From Bacteroidota bacterium (GTDB lineage Bacteria; Bacteroidota; Bacteroidia; Palsa-965), in contig VBWE01000048.1 of the NCBI GenBank assembly GCA_006218065.1, forward strand, positions 1-33,898: a DNA stretch of 33,898 nt, in the 5' to 3' direction. Shown piece by piece: positions 1 to 8,776 of the stretch. The notes under the pieces were generated by a model, which was not told the origin of the DNA, searched no databases, and worked only from the letters and a program-made list of their open reading frames with translations. Position numbers and translations under genes: made by a program. Position 1 is the stretch's first letter. Each line of letters begins with the position of its first letter.

Positions 1-2
1 AC

Positions 3-611
3 GATATCGCCGGGTTTTTCAAACACATGCTCGAACGGGTGGACTGGTCGCGCGATTTGCATTTCCAGACGCAGACGAGTATGGACACGCTGGATTACAG
101 CGGAACCGGATTGAACAGCGGGAGCAAAGTAGTGATCGCCGCCGCCGGTGAAAAAAAACGCGAGCTGGGTTCAACCGTTCCCGGCCTGTCGCTGCCGGAC
201 GGATTCGGGGACGTATGCCTGGTGATGCCCGGCGTACTGGCCTTGCGCGGCCCTTCATTTCCGGGTTACGGATCTGCGCCTGCCGGGATGGAAAAACTTA
301 CGGCTGCGCTGGAAACGCAACAGGGGATTTTAGAAAATCACCCGCTGATCATCCTGTGCGACGATCCGGATTTTGTTGCTGCGCGCCTCGATAATTTTTT
401 GTGGACGACGTTCACGCGCAGCAATCCTTCGCATGATGTATACGGACTGCGCAGCTTTACGGAGTTCAAGCACTGGGGCTGCCGCGGTTCGCTTATTATC
501 GACGCGCGGAGCAAACCGCACCACGCGCCGCCGCTGGAGCAGGATCCCGCGGTGGAAAAAAGAATTGACCGCCTTTTTGCCGCCGGCGGATCATTGCACG
601 GAATCGGGTGA
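3..611 (+). CDS. UbiD family decarboxylase (3' part, truncated by window start)
   Basis: The reading frame is open to the left edge, so only the last ~202 residues are seen. They carry hallmarks of UbiD-family prenylated-FMN decarboxylases: a FLWTTFTRSNPSHDVYG segment, then KHWGCRGSLIIDAR and KPHHAPPL near the C-terminus. The family performs reversible non-oxidative decarboxylation of aromatic or unsaturated carboxylic acids. Bacteroidota usually carry a ~600-residue member annotated as a menaquinone-pathway or 4-hydroxybenzoate-type decarboxylase. The substrate cannot be told from this fragment. The first ATG in frame (27) is internal, since family similarity continues upstream of it. A promoter-like box follows the stop, so the next gene is probably a separate transcript. 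Confidence 0.88.
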   Translation, partial: DIAGFFKHMLERVDWSRDLHFQTQTSMDTLDYSGTGLNSGSKVVIAAAGEKKRELGSTVPGLSLPDGFGDVCLVMPGVLALRGPSFPGYGSAPAGMEKLTAALETQQGILENHPLIILCDDPDFVAARLDNFLWTTFTRSNPSHDVYGLRSFTEFKHWGCRGSLIIDARSKPHHAPPLEQDPAVEKRIDRLFAAGGSLHGIG

Positions 612-622
612 TGAAGATCATG

Positions 623-652
623 TTGTGGTATTATTATTGCAGGCTAAATTTG
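623..652 (+). promoter_or_regulatory. Bacteroidota-type promoter for the small secreted protein
   Basis: TTG at 623-625, 19 nt spacer, then TAAATTTG at 645-652. This fits the TTTG(-33)/TAnnTTTG(-7) consensus of the Bacteroidota primary sigma factor. The box ends 19 nt before the ATG at 672. Confidence 0.55.
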
Positions 653-671
653 TTCCGATAAAAAAAACGAT

Positions 672-1166
672 ATGAAAAATATTTGCTTTACGCTTCTTCT
701 TTTTTGCGGTGTGTCATTTGCCGCATCTGCACAAAAAGATACTACCTGCACCACGATCCTGAAAGTGATGGACCTGCTCCGCGAGAAAGAAAACCGCGGC
801 CAGGTGAAAGGCGCACCGGTGCAGGTTACGCAGGGCAGTATGGGAAAAGTGACTTCGTACAAATCGAAGATCGAAATCCCGGGAATGAAAGATGCCGTAC
901 TTGTGGAAGGCCTTTCGCGCGTTTTCAAAGCGTATGTCGATGCGGCAACGTACGAACAGGCGGTGAAAGAAATTCAGTCGTTCAATGCGAAAATGCACCA
1001 GTGCTTCGACGGCGGCTGGACGTTTACGGAAACGAATGAATCGAAAGAATTGTACAGCAGCTATAAAATCGCGCGCGACAAGGATATGCTTTCGTCCAGC
1101 GCTGTGAAGTATTACCTGGAGCGGAACGGTACAGGTTTTCGGCTGGTGCTGGAGATCGGGTATTGA
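672..1166 (+). CDS. Small secreted protein of unknown function
   Basis: 164 residues starting MKNICFTLLLFCGVSFAASAQ, a clear Sec signal peptide with a probable cut after ASAQ; there is no lipobox. The mature part is soluble-looking, about 143 residues, with two cysteines (in DTTCTT and HQCFDG) that could pair in the periplasm. I do not recognise a family. The ATG at 672 is chosen because the signal peptide begins there and a good promoter box lies just upstream. It sits 33 nt before the first WG-repeat gene in the same direction and may be co-transcribed with it. There is no T9SS C-terminal domain, so a periplasmic location is most likely. Confidence 0.7.
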   Translation: MKNICFTLLLFCGVSFAASAQKDTTCTTILKVMDLLREKENRGQVKGAPVQVTQGSMGKVTSYKSKIEIPGMKDAVLVEGLSRVFKAYVDAATYEQAVKEIQSFNAKMHQCFDGGWTFTETNESKELYSSYKIARDKDMLSSSAVKYYLERNGTGFRLVLEIGY

Positions 1167-1171
1167 GCTTT

Positions 1172-1199
1172 TGTGTAATTTAGGGGTAAGCGTAATCCC
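1172..1199 (+). promoter_or_regulatory. Conserved leader, copy 1 (WG-repeat gene 1)
   Basis: These 28 nt match the leader at 4011-4038 at 24 positions and end exactly at the ATG. Both copies contain TAATTTAG (here 1176-1183), a one-off match to the TAnnTTTG -7 box. Conservation up to the start codon suggests a promoter or translation signal duplicated with the gene. No convincing -33 element is seen. Confidence 0.4.
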
Positions 1200-3986
1200 A
1201 TGCGAACCCCGTATCTCCTTTTTATTTTATTGTTTACCCTGCAGGGCTATGCGCAGGGTGTAATTAATCCCGGCGACGGGTATTATTCGCGACTTCCCAA
1301 ACCGGTTGTGCTGCACGTTGTCCAGGAAAAAGGCGATTGCGTTTTCGGCTTGAAGAACGATAGCAACGAATGGGTCGTGTCGCCGCAATACAAGCACATT
1401 GAAAAAATAGAATATTCGGATCATGACGATGCCCGGTTCTGGAAAGTAACCCGGGAAGGCCTGTTGTACGGACTGCTGGACAGTGCAGGAAAGGAATTAT
1501 TCGCGCCGAAATACCAGGATATCGAAGAAATCTGGCCGTACAGGAATTATTTCAGTTTCAGGAAAGAGGAAATGAGAGGTGTCATTGATCATAAAGGGCA
1601 GATCATTATTCCTGCGCTTTATGATGATATAAAGTGGTATGATCCCGACCATCATCTTTTTTTGGTTGAACGGTACGACAGCAGCGCCGTGTTCGGCGTT
1701 TCCGGGAAAATAATCATGCCTTTGAGTGAAAGGCATCTCGTCGGTCGCTTTAAGAAAGGGAAAGCGGTTTTCATGAAGTATGATGATACACTGAAAACAC
1801 GCGCGTTCGGATGTATTGATACCAGCGGAACGATCATTATCCCGGGGGCATACGACAGTATTTTATGCGTTTCCGGCGATATCGCCCCGGCCAGGATCGG
1901 GAAGAAATGGGGCGTGCTGGGCCTGAAGAATGAAACGCTGCACCCTTTTGAATTTGACGGGATCATACAGCTCGAAGCCGATTCCTTGTTTCGGATGACA
2001 TCCGGTGGAAAGCAAAGGCTGATGGATAAGCACGGAAAATGGCTGATCAGTACAGCCTGCGATTCGATCGGGGAAGTGTCGCGGGCAGGGATCGTTCCTG
2101 CACGGCAAAACGGATCCTGGAAACTTTTCGACTGCAATAAAAAACAAATGCTCCGCCTTGAACTGGATACGCTCGAAGCGTTTCGTACAAAGCAGCATTA
2201 TACCTGGTACCGTTTTGCGGTGGCCCGCATGAAAGGAAAATACGGCCTGCTGGATGATTCCGGGAACTGGGTTGTCCAGCCGGCGTATGATTACATGGGT
2301 TGGTACAACAGCCGGAAGTATGATCCGTATCGCGACACGCTTTGGGTGTACAGCCGGCGCAATGCCGCGGATACAAACGGCAGTATCCGGTTTTTCCGGG
2401 TAAAAGAGGAGTATGTCCACTGGGGCAAATACGTGTATAAAGCGTTACCGGTTGATTATGCCGCGATCGCAAAAAGTGACGTAAATGTTTTCCGGAGCAG
2501 TCGTTACAGCATTGTCGCCGGCCGCGACGGAAAACTTTTGCTGCCGCCGCAACCTTACTCCGTGAGAAAAGAAACGGCCGTCGACTTTATCATTACCGGG
2601 GAAAAGGGTATCGGTGTTATCCGTTCAGACGGAAAATGGATGGTGCCTCCTGTGATGAAATTAGCCGGCCGGCTGGTTTCGATGCATACTACCGATGCGA
2701 ATCTTGTGCATAATAAAGAAACCGATCCGTACTATTATGTGAAGACCAGTACCAAAAAAATCGGCATTTATGATACGAGCGGAAACCTGCTGGTGGATAC
2801 GGCTTTCGAGCAACTCTCGCTCACCCGCCACGCGCCCGATCCCGGCGTCTGGGTCGGGCAGCACAAAGCCTCAAAAGCATGGTTACTGATCGGCCGCGAC
2901 GGGAAAACGCTGGCTACTTCTTATAATAAACCGGTGCTGAACGGAAAATATATATTGATACGCAGGACTAAATCGGATTATCTTTTTTCACTCCGCACGC
3001 AGCAACCGGTTCCCGGTGTTGGTTTCCGTTACATGGTCGCCTGCGGCGAAAACCGGTTTACCTGTTCGAACGGACACGGAGTGGGACTGACGGACGGCGA
3101 AGGCCGGAAATTATTGCCGCGCCGGTTCACGTACATTGAAAATGTGTCGGAAAACGTATGGCTGGTAAAAGCAAAGAACCGGAATGGCCTTTGCGACAGT
3201 ACCGGGAACTGGCTTGTTCCCTTGTCGGACTTTGGCCTGGCGGAACGCACCATGCCGCTCGAAACTGTTTTTACCGGCGATGCATACTGGGATTCCGTGC
3301 GGCCTTCCGCGTGCAGGAGCGATACCATGGCATGCATACCGGGCGCAGCCCGTTTTTCGTGGAAGGGCGGCAGCTATGATTTACTGGCGCCAGCGAACGA
3401 ACATCCCTACCGGGTGCGGATCAATAATTTCATCATCCGGGAAATAATCTATAAAACGAAAGACATGATCTTTCCGCAGCAAAGAGCGGAGATATTTAAC
3501 CGGAATTATGCCAATTCTTCCACAGAGAGCAACTATTTTATCGATTACCAGCTCGCGGCGTTTACACCGTATTCATTTACGCTGCGCATCGTTTCCTCGC
3601 AATTCCAGGAAGGAAAACTGTATAATCAGAACGAAGAATTCCATACTTATTTTATCAACACAGCAAATGCAGCCGAACCGGATGCCCGCGCACTTTTTTT
3701 GCCGCAGTATGAAGACGAAGTCATGCAACTGGTGCTGGATGAGCTGAAGAAAAAAACAGGCGACAATTTTGCATTTCATTGCGGCAAGCCCGGCAAGCTC
3801 ATTTACGATGATTATCTCGTTACCGGCGAAGGACTCGAATTCCGTTTCGTCAACAAATCGCAGGACCTCGAATATCTGCACAGCAGGTTCGAACCGCAGG
3901 TAACCGTCGGCATCAAATTATCCTATGCGCAACTGAAAACCTATGCCGATCCCAACGGATGGCTGCCGAAAGTATACGGTAACTGA
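1200..3986 (+). CDS. Secreted WG-repeat protein, copy 1
   Basis: 928 residues with signal peptide MRTPYLLFILLFTLQGYAQG. Most of the protein is WG (KWG) repeats, each a pattern like GLLDxxGxxxxxPxYDxI. Examples are GLLDSAGKELFAPKYQDIEE, GVIDHKGQIIIPALYDDIKW and GLLDDSGNWVVQPAYDYMGW. The repeats are predicted to build beta-rich or propeller-like binding surfaces of unknown ligand. From about residue 740 the repeats stop. The final ~180 residues (NYFIDYQLAAFTPYSFTL, then YDDYLVTGEGLEFRFVNKS and a terminal LSYAQLKTY) resemble the DUF4163/DUF3298 module found in RsiV-like proteins; this assignment is my inference. No T9SS sorting domain is visible, so a periplasmic protein is likely. It is paralogous to the next gene along its whole length. 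Confidence 0.82.
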   Translation: MRTPYLLFILLFTLQGYAQGVINPGDGYYSRLPKPVVLHVVQEKGDCVFGLKNDSNEWVVSPQYKHIEKIEYSDHDDARFWKVTREGLLYGLLDSAGKELFAPKYQDIEEIWPYRNYFSFRKEEMRGVIDHKGQIIIPALYDDIKWYDPDHHLFLVERYDSSAVFGVSGKIIMPLSERHLVGRFKKGKAVFMKYDDTLKTRAFGCIDTSGTIIIPGAYDSILCVSGDIAPARIGKKWGVLGLKNETLHPFEFDGIIQLEADSLFRMTSGGKQRLMDKHGKWLISTACDSIGEVSRAGIVPARQNGSWKLFDCNKKQMLRLELDTLEAFRTKQHYTWYRFAVARMKGKYGLLDDSGNWVVQPAYDYMGWYNSRKYDPYRDTLWVYSRRNAADTNGSIRFFRVKEEYVHWGKYVYKALPVDYAAIAKSDVNVFRSSRYSIVAGRDGKLLLPPQPYSVRKETAVDFIITGEKGIGVIRSDGKWMVPPVMKLAGRLVSMHTTDANLVHNKETDPYYYVKTSTKKIGIYDTSGNLLVDTAFEQLSLTRHAPDPGVWVGQHKASKAWLLIGRDGKTLATSYNKPVLNGKYILIRRTKSDYLFSLRTQQPVPGVGFRYMVACGENRFTCSNGHGVGLTDGEGRKLLPRRFTYIENVSENVWLVKAKNRNGLCDSTGNWLVPLSDFGLAERTMPLETVFTGDAYWDSVRPSACRSDTMACIPGAARFSWKGGSYDLLAPANEHPYRVRINNFIIREIIYKTKDMIFPQQRAEIFNRNYANSSTESNYFIDYQLAAFTPYSFTLRIVSSQFQEGKLYNQNEEFHTYFINTANAAEPDARALFLPQYEDEVMQLVLDELKKKTGDNFAFHCGKPGKLIYDDYLVTGEGLEFRFVNKSQDLEYLHSRFEPQVTVGIKLSYAQLKTYADPNGWLPKVYGN

Positions 3987-4010
3987 ACCGCGGAATCCGT
4001 GCAGGATTTA

Positions 4011-4038
4011 TGTGTAATTTAGAGGTGATCGTAAACCC
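4011..4038 (+). promoter_or_regulatory. Conserved leader, copy 2 (WG-repeat gene 2)
   Basis: Second copy of the 28-nt leader, 24 of 28 positions identical to 1172-1199, again ending at ATGCGAACCCCG. It has the same TAATTTAG at 4015-4022. It lies in the 52-nt gap after copy 1 of the WG gene. Confidence 0.4.
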
Positions 4039-6894
4039 ATGCGAACCCCGATTCTCCTTTTCCTTTTATGTTTTGCCCTGCAGGGCTATGCCCAGGGTGT
4101 TCTCGATCCCGGCAAAGCGCCTTCCCGGCCGAAACCGAAACCGGTTGTGCTGCACATCGTCCAGGAAAAAGGCGATTGTGCTTTCGGTCTCAAAAACGAC
4201 GAAGGTTTCTGGGTAGTCAGCCCGAAGTATCATTCCATAGAAGCGGTAAACGCTTACATGTACAAGAAACTGTGGATTGTTTCGAGAGAAGGTTTGCTTT
4301 TCGGTTTGCTGGACAGTACCGGGCGGGAAATTTTTGAACCGAAATTTTTCGGGATCAAATATTTTTCCGGCACAGGAAATGAATTCTTCATATACCACGA
4401 TGCATCGCAGCGAAGCGGAGTCATTGATGTCGCGGGAAATGTAATTCTCCCGGCGGAATACAATGAGATTTCCCGGTATAATTATAAGCACCGGTTGTTT
4501 TTTGCGGAAAGAAATGACAGTATCACCGTAGTTGCTGCGGACGGAAAAGTAATCATCCCGATCCGTGAAGGCGAAATCTCTGCTTTCAAATACGGCAAGG
4601 CAATCATCGATACGACAATCTACCTGCCGCAGGAAAACACAAAGAAAAAAAAGAAAGTTCCCCGGAAGTATTTCTATTTATACGGTTGCGCGGACACGAG
4701 CGGCAAAAGAATTATTCCCGTGATCTATTCCGGTATCCTTTGTATTTCGAAACATATTCTCCCCGTTAAACGCGACAGTTTGTGGGGACTTGTCAACTGG
4801 AAGAACGAAGTCATCTTTCCTTTTGAAGCGGAACGTATGGATGTTTTCGGCAAAGATTCGCTGATCCGGGTTACGCTGCACGGCAGGCAGGGCCTTTTAA
4901 ATCAATGGGGCGGATGGCTGATTCCTCCCGAATACGATTCGATCGCCTATATGACTCCCCGCGAAATAATTCCCCTGTTCAAAAACGGGAAATGGATTTT
5001 TGCCGACAGCGCCGGCCGGATCATGGATCGTCCGCCGCTGGACGCAGTGCAGTATTTCTCGCAGAAAGAAAGGTATCTCAGCAGGATCCGGGCAATTGCA
5101 CTTTTGGAAAACAAGTACGGTGTGCTCGATGATTCCATCAATTGGGTCTTTCAGCCGTCGGCAGATTATATGGGCTGGTATTGCAATACCGGGAGTTACC
5201 TGCATCGGGATACGCTATGGGCATACCATGCCGGACCGAATGCGAAGGTCCGCGTGTATGTTCTCAGGAGCGAGTATAAAGTCCGTTACGTCTGGAATCA
5301 CCGGACGCACGAGAATGAACGGAAAGGCTATTACGAATACCGGTACGACACCATCCCGTTTTCTGCCATTGCCAGAAAACCGGTAACTATTTTCCGCGGC
5401 GACGGTTTTAATCTTGCCGCAGGACCGGACGGAAGATTGCTTTTGCCGCCGCAGCCGTATGAACTGAAAAAAACACCGGGTGCCGATTTCATCATCGAAG
5501 GTCCGAAGGGAAAGGGAATTATGGATGTTTCGGGTAAACTGATTATTCCTCCCGTGATGAAAAAAGCCGGCCGCCTGCGGGAATTTTCAACGCTTGCCGA
5601 GCAGTTTACGCCATACCTGGATACGGATCCTTTTTATTATGTCGAAACGTTTTCCGAAAAACTGGGCGTTTTCGATTCGTCCGGGAAAATGGTAGCGGAT
5701 ACGGTTTACTCCAGGATTTATCAAACCCGCATGGCGCCCGATCCCGGTTTCTGGATCGCATACCATGAAGCGGATAAGCAATGGGAGATTATCCGTGACG
5801 ACGGGCGGATCAAACGCTCGGAAGCTTTGCCCAGGATAAACGGGGAGTATATTGTCACCGGGAATGACAAGATGAGGAGATCCATTTATCGCGGCGACTC
5901 CCGGGAACCGCTGCTCACCATGCAACGCATGTATATTATGCCCTGTGGCAAAAACCGTTTTGAAATTTACAAGAGGTGGAGAAAAGAAGGCCTGATGGAT
6001 TATACCGGGAAAGTACTGCTGCCATTAGCCTACTGGGATATTACCAATATCGGTGAAAACCTTTGGCGGGTAACAGGAAAAGGGGGCGCCGGACTTTGCG
6101 ACAGCAACGGCGTTTGGTTCAGCAAACCGGAACCGCTGGATTTTTACAAACGAAATATCCGACTCGACAGCATTTTTACCGGGATACCGTATTACGAATC
6201 GCGCCGCCACCCGGCGCATGTCGGCGATACAACGGCTCCGGCCATGGATGGTACTGTTCGCCGCAGTCACCGCCTTGGTTATTACGAACTCCTGGATGAT
6301 AAAACCGTGCATCTGAAAAAACAAATGATCAATAATTTCCTGGCGGAGAAAAGACTCAAGGAGATACATTACGCTTACCCGGCGGAAACGAAAATAGAAG
6401 TGGCGATTAAAGGTTATAATTACAGGAGCAGCGAGACCAACCATTTCAAGGATTACCAACTGGCGGCGCTGACGGGTTCCTCTTTTACGGTCAGGAATTC
6501 GGATACTTATTTCGTTTCGGGCTATTTGGGCGAGCAGAAAGAAACCTATGATAATTACTACATCGACGGGAATGAGATCCGCCGTTTTAACGTGAATGAA
6601 ATTTTCCTGGATGAAAAAATAAACGACGTGGTCAACCTGCTCTTGGAACAACTGAAGCTAAAAACGCCCGATGTTTTCGTTTACGACTGCGGCAGGCCCG
6701 GAAGTATTGCCTGCGACGATTTTATTGTCCGGGAGAATGGTATCGACTTCCTGTATGTGAACAAATCGAAGAACATTTCTTACAGCGCGCAGCGTCATGA
6801 AAAAATAAACACGTTTGTGGTTCACCTGCGCTACGATAAAATAAAATCGCTTATTGATCCGACCGGACCGTTAAAGGATATTTATACGAAGTGA
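4039..6894 (+). CDS. Secreted WG-repeat protein, copy 2
   Basis: 951 residues and a full-length paralogue of the preceding gene. The signal peptide is nearly the same (MRTPILLFLLCFALQGYAQG), followed by the same opening motif (VVLHIVQEKGDCAFGLKND). WG repeats include GLLDSTGREIFEPKFFGIKY and GVLDDSINWVFQPSADYMGW. The C-terminal region again looks like DUF4163/DUF3298 (NHFKDYQLAALTGSSFTV, ending VHLRYDKIKSLIDPTGPL). Relative to copy 1 it has insertions, including a lysine-rich stretch (NTKKKKKVPRKY) near residue 200. Products are probably periplasmic and may bind a cell-envelope ligand, but no substrate can be named. It converges with holA, leaving 12 nt between the two stops. Confidence 0.82.
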   Translation: MRTPILLFLLCFALQGYAQGVLDPGKAPSRPKPKPVVLHIVQEKGDCAFGLKNDEGFWVVSPKYHSIEAVNAYMYKKLWIVSREGLLFGLLDSTGREIFEPKFFGIKYFSGTGNEFFIYHDASQRSGVIDVAGNVILPAEYNEISRYNYKHRLFFAERNDSITVVAADGKVIIPIREGEISAFKYGKAIIDTTIYLPQENTKKKKKVPRKYFYLYGCADTSGKRIIPVIYSGILCISKHILPVKRDSLWGLVNWKNEVIFPFEAERMDVFGKDSLIRVTLHGRQGLLNQWGGWLIPPEYDSIAYMTPREIIPLFKNGKWIFADSAGRIMDRPPLDAVQYFSQKERYLSRIRAIALLENKYGVLDDSINWVFQPSADYMGWYCNTGSYLHRDTLWAYHAGPNAKVRVYVLRSEYKVRYVWNHRTHENERKGYYEYRYDTIPFSAIARKPVTIFRGDGFNLAAGPDGRLLLPPQPYELKKTPGADFIIEGPKGKGIMDVSGKLIIPPVMKKAGRLREFSTLAEQFTPYLDTDPFYYVETFSEKLGVFDSSGKMVADTVYSRIYQTRMAPDPGFWIAYHEADKQWEIIRDDGRIKRSEALPRINGEYIVTGNDKMRRSIYRGDSREPLLTMQRMYIMPCGKNRFEIYKRWRKEGLMDYTGKVLLPLAYWDITNIGENLWRVTGKGGAGLCDSNGVWFSKPEPLDFYKRNIRLDSIFTGIPYYESRRHPAHVGDTTAPAMDGTVRRSHRLGYYELLDDKTVHLKKQMINNFLAEKRLKEIHYAYPAETKIEVAIKGYNYRSSETNHFKDYQLAALTGSSFTVRNSDTYFVSGYLGEQKETYDNYYIDGNEIRRFNVNEIFLDEKINDVVNLLLEQLKLKTPDVFVYDCGRPGSIACDDFIVRENGIDFLYVNKSKNISYSAQRHEKINTFVVHLRYDKIKSLIDPTGPLKDIYTK

Positions 6895-6906
6895 GGATTT
6901 TTCGAT

Positions 6907-7905
6907 TCAGTGAAGAATCTTGTAAACGAGTTCTTTCATCAGTTCCCCGTCGCCTGCGCTGGCATTTTCAAAACCTTTGGAACGGAGATCATATTCGCGC
7001 AGGTAGCTGAATATCAGCTTGAGTTTCCCGGCAGGGTAGGCCGAAGCCGCTTTCTGGTAATCCTGCACGAAGAACGGGTGAACGCCCAGCGCACGCGCCG
7101 CCGCATCTTTCGATTTATCCTGAAGGAAATGGTACACGAGCACTTTTGAAAAATAACTGTATAAAGCCGCGATCGTCACCGGCATCGGGTGGTCTTTGGA
7201 ATTCGCGGCGAAATAGTTGACGATGCGGTTGGCTTTCACCACGTCGCGTTTCGTCAGCGCGTCATTCAGTTCGAACGTATTGTAATCCTTGCTGATGCCG
7301 ATATTGTCCTGGATATGATCGGGCGTGATCTCCGTTCCGGGCGGCAGGTTGATCATCAGCTTGTCGAGCTCGTTCGTAATTTTCCCGAGGTCGTTGCCGA
7401 GATATTCCGTGAGCAGCTGCGAGGCTTTCGGTCCGACGGTGTAGTTTTTTTCTTTCAGGTACCCGTTGATCCAGTCCGGGATTTTATACTCGCGCAGCCG
7501 TTCCGATTCGAAAAGCACGCCGCGTTTGGCTACCGTTTTGGCAAAGGTTTTCCGCTTGTCCAGTGTTTTGTATTTGTAGCAAAGCACGAGGATGGTCGAT
7601 GTAAGCGGGTTCTGCAGGTACGGTTCAAGGTCTTCGATATTACGTACGTTCTGCGCTTCCTTCACAATCACTACCTGGTGCTCGGCCATCATCGGGTAAC
7701 GCTTGGCTTCGGAGGCGATAGTGCCCACGTCGGTATCGCGGCCGTACAAAACGGTCTGGTTGAATTCGCGTTCGCTTTCGTCGAGGATATTTTTCTCCAC
7801 GTAATCCGAAATCACATCAATGAAATACGGTTCCTCGCCCATGAGAAAATAAACGGGCTGGTATTTTTTCTTTTTGAGATCGGAAAGGATCGAAGCGAAG
7901 TCCAT
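6907..7905 (-). CDS. holA: DNA polymerase III subunit delta
   Basis: 332 residues, the normal length for HolA. The N-terminus (KKKYQPVYFLMGEEPYFIDV) is the degenerate Walker-A region of the delta subunit. The middle has the family pattern LRLxEYKIPDWINGYLKEK-like and LTEYLGNDLGKITNELDKL. HolA is the clamp-loader wrench that opens the beta sliding clamp during replication. The start at 7905 is supported by a TATCTTTG box ending 4 nt upstream. It is transcribed toward WG-repeat copy 2 and divergently from the small gene at 7982. Confidence 0.95.
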   Translation of the reverse strand: MDFASILSDLKKKKYQPVYFLMGEEPYFIDVISDYVEKNILDESEREFNQTVLYGRDTDVGTIASEAKRYPMMAEHQVVIVKEAQNVRNIEDLEPYLQNPLTSTILVLCYKYKTLDKRKTFAKTVAKRGVLFESERLREYKIPDWINGYLKEKNYTVGPKASQLLTEYLGNDLGKITNELDKLMINLPPGTEITPDHIQDNIGISKDYNTFELNDALTKRDVVKANRIVNYFAANSKDHPMPVTIAALYSYFSKVLVYHFLQDKSKDAAARALGVHPFFVQDYQKAASAYPAGKLKLIFSYLREYDLRSKGFENASAGDGELMKELVYKILH

Positions 7906-7909
7906 TGGT

Positions 7910-7917
7910 CAAAGATA
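7910..7917 (-). promoter_or_regulatory. -7 box of holA
   Basis: On the minus strand the sequence is TATCTTTG followed by ACCA and the ATG. It is a perfect TAnnTTTG match only 4 nt from the start codon, implying a leaderless or nearly leaderless mRNA. Confidence 0.5.
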
Positions 7918-7981
7918 AAAACAGCAGGGCTTGCTTGTATCTTTCTTTTTGATTTTGCATTAAGAAGGAAAAGCAGCAAAA

Positions 7982-8401
7982 ATGAAGCATCTGGCAGTAT
8001 TATGGCTTTTCCTTCTGCCCTTCTGGAAGGATATACAAGCTCAAACGGGAAATGCAGGCTCACCGCCCGCTCCGGCAGTACCCGGATACCGGGTCATGGA
8101 ATATCAAACAAACAAAAAATACAGGATTCAATATGTAGGAGGCAAACTGGCTGTTACCGATACTTCCGGAAACGAGATGCCTTTTCAGATCGCGCGTCTT
8201 GAAATAACCGTTGTACAGGATGGGCTGATGGTTCTTAATAAAATACTTATCGGGGGTTTTGCGTATTTACAAACCCAAATTATAATAAGTAAGATAAAAC
8301 CGGGGAGCAAAATTTTATTTGAAGACGTAATCGTTTCAACACAACCCGGCAAACCGCCTGTCCAGGGGCTTGTTCAAGGCCTTCACCTGGTTAAACTGTA
8401 A
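7982..8401 (+). CDS. Short secreted protein, weakly like the end of GldM
   Basis: 139 residues with signal peptide MKHLAVLWLFLLPFWKDIQA (probable cut near AQ). The mature part is about 118 residues. Its last third (GGFAYLQTQIIISKIKPGSK followed by ILFEDVIV) resembles the final beta-domain of the gliding and T9SS motor protein GldM, where a segment like KPGSKVYFEDI is typical. That resemblance is from memory and is weak. It may be a free-standing secreted domain of the same fold, or unrelated. A purine-rich AAGAAGGAAAAG lies just before the ATG. It converges with the basic lipoprotein gene at 8445. Confidence 0.6.
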   Translation: MKHLAVLWLFLLPFWKDIQAQTGNAGSPPAPAVPGYRVMEYQTNKKYRIQYVGGKLAVTDTSGNEMPFQIARLEITVVQDGLMVLNKILIGGFAYLQTQIIISKIKPGSKILFEDVIVSTQPGKPPVQGLVQGLHLVKL

Positions 8402-8444
8402 TGTCAAAAAAGTGAAAAAGAGATTTGGTTATTCGCCGGTGCAA

Positions 8445-8765
8445 TCAGTTTCTCGCCTGTACCGATCCCGAAGCCTTTACACGTCCCCCGCCGAAAATAA
8501 AACTGAAGAAACCGCCTCCGCCACGCCGTTTGCCTTTGGCCGAAAAACGTTTTTTATGTTTCATCTGGCTTTCGCGCCGCTTCATCGCTTCGCGTTCCGG
8601 GTTACTGCCCACGCGTTTCCGCGCTTTGCGGACTTTTTTCACCGTACCGTGGCTGGCCAGTTCGGGATTCAGCCCGGAGCATACTTTGGCGGGTTTGCAC
8701 GAAGGAAAAGCGAGCAGGCTGCAAAGCAGTATGAGCAACAGGGAAAAACGGGATATCCGGATCAT
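8445..8765 (-). CDS. Small basic lipoprotein
   Basis: 106 residues. The N-terminus MIRISRFSLLLILLCSLLAF followed by PSCK is a lipoprotein signal with the acceptor cysteine near residue 23. The mature part is extremely rich in Lys and Arg (KKVRKARKR, KHKKRFSAKGKRR), followed by GGGGFFSFIFGGG. It could bind nucleic acid, LPS or another anionic polymer, or be a disordered surface tether; no family is recognised. It starts 11 nt after the AMP nucleosidase stop on the same strand, so the two are likely co-transcribed. Confidence 0.6.
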   Translation of the reverse strand: MIRISRFSLLLILLCSLLAFPSCKPAKVCSGLNPELASHGTVKKVRKARKRVGSNPEREAMKRRESQMKHKKRFSAKGKRRGGGGFFSFIFGGGRVKASGSVQARN

Positions 8766-8776
8766 GCGGGAGATGT

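Noticed and set aside
7189-8202. 337-residue plus-strand frame
   Set aside because: It runs antisense to holA and overlaps the small secreted gene in another frame; low-complexity His/Phe/Arg-rich composition is typical of a shadow.
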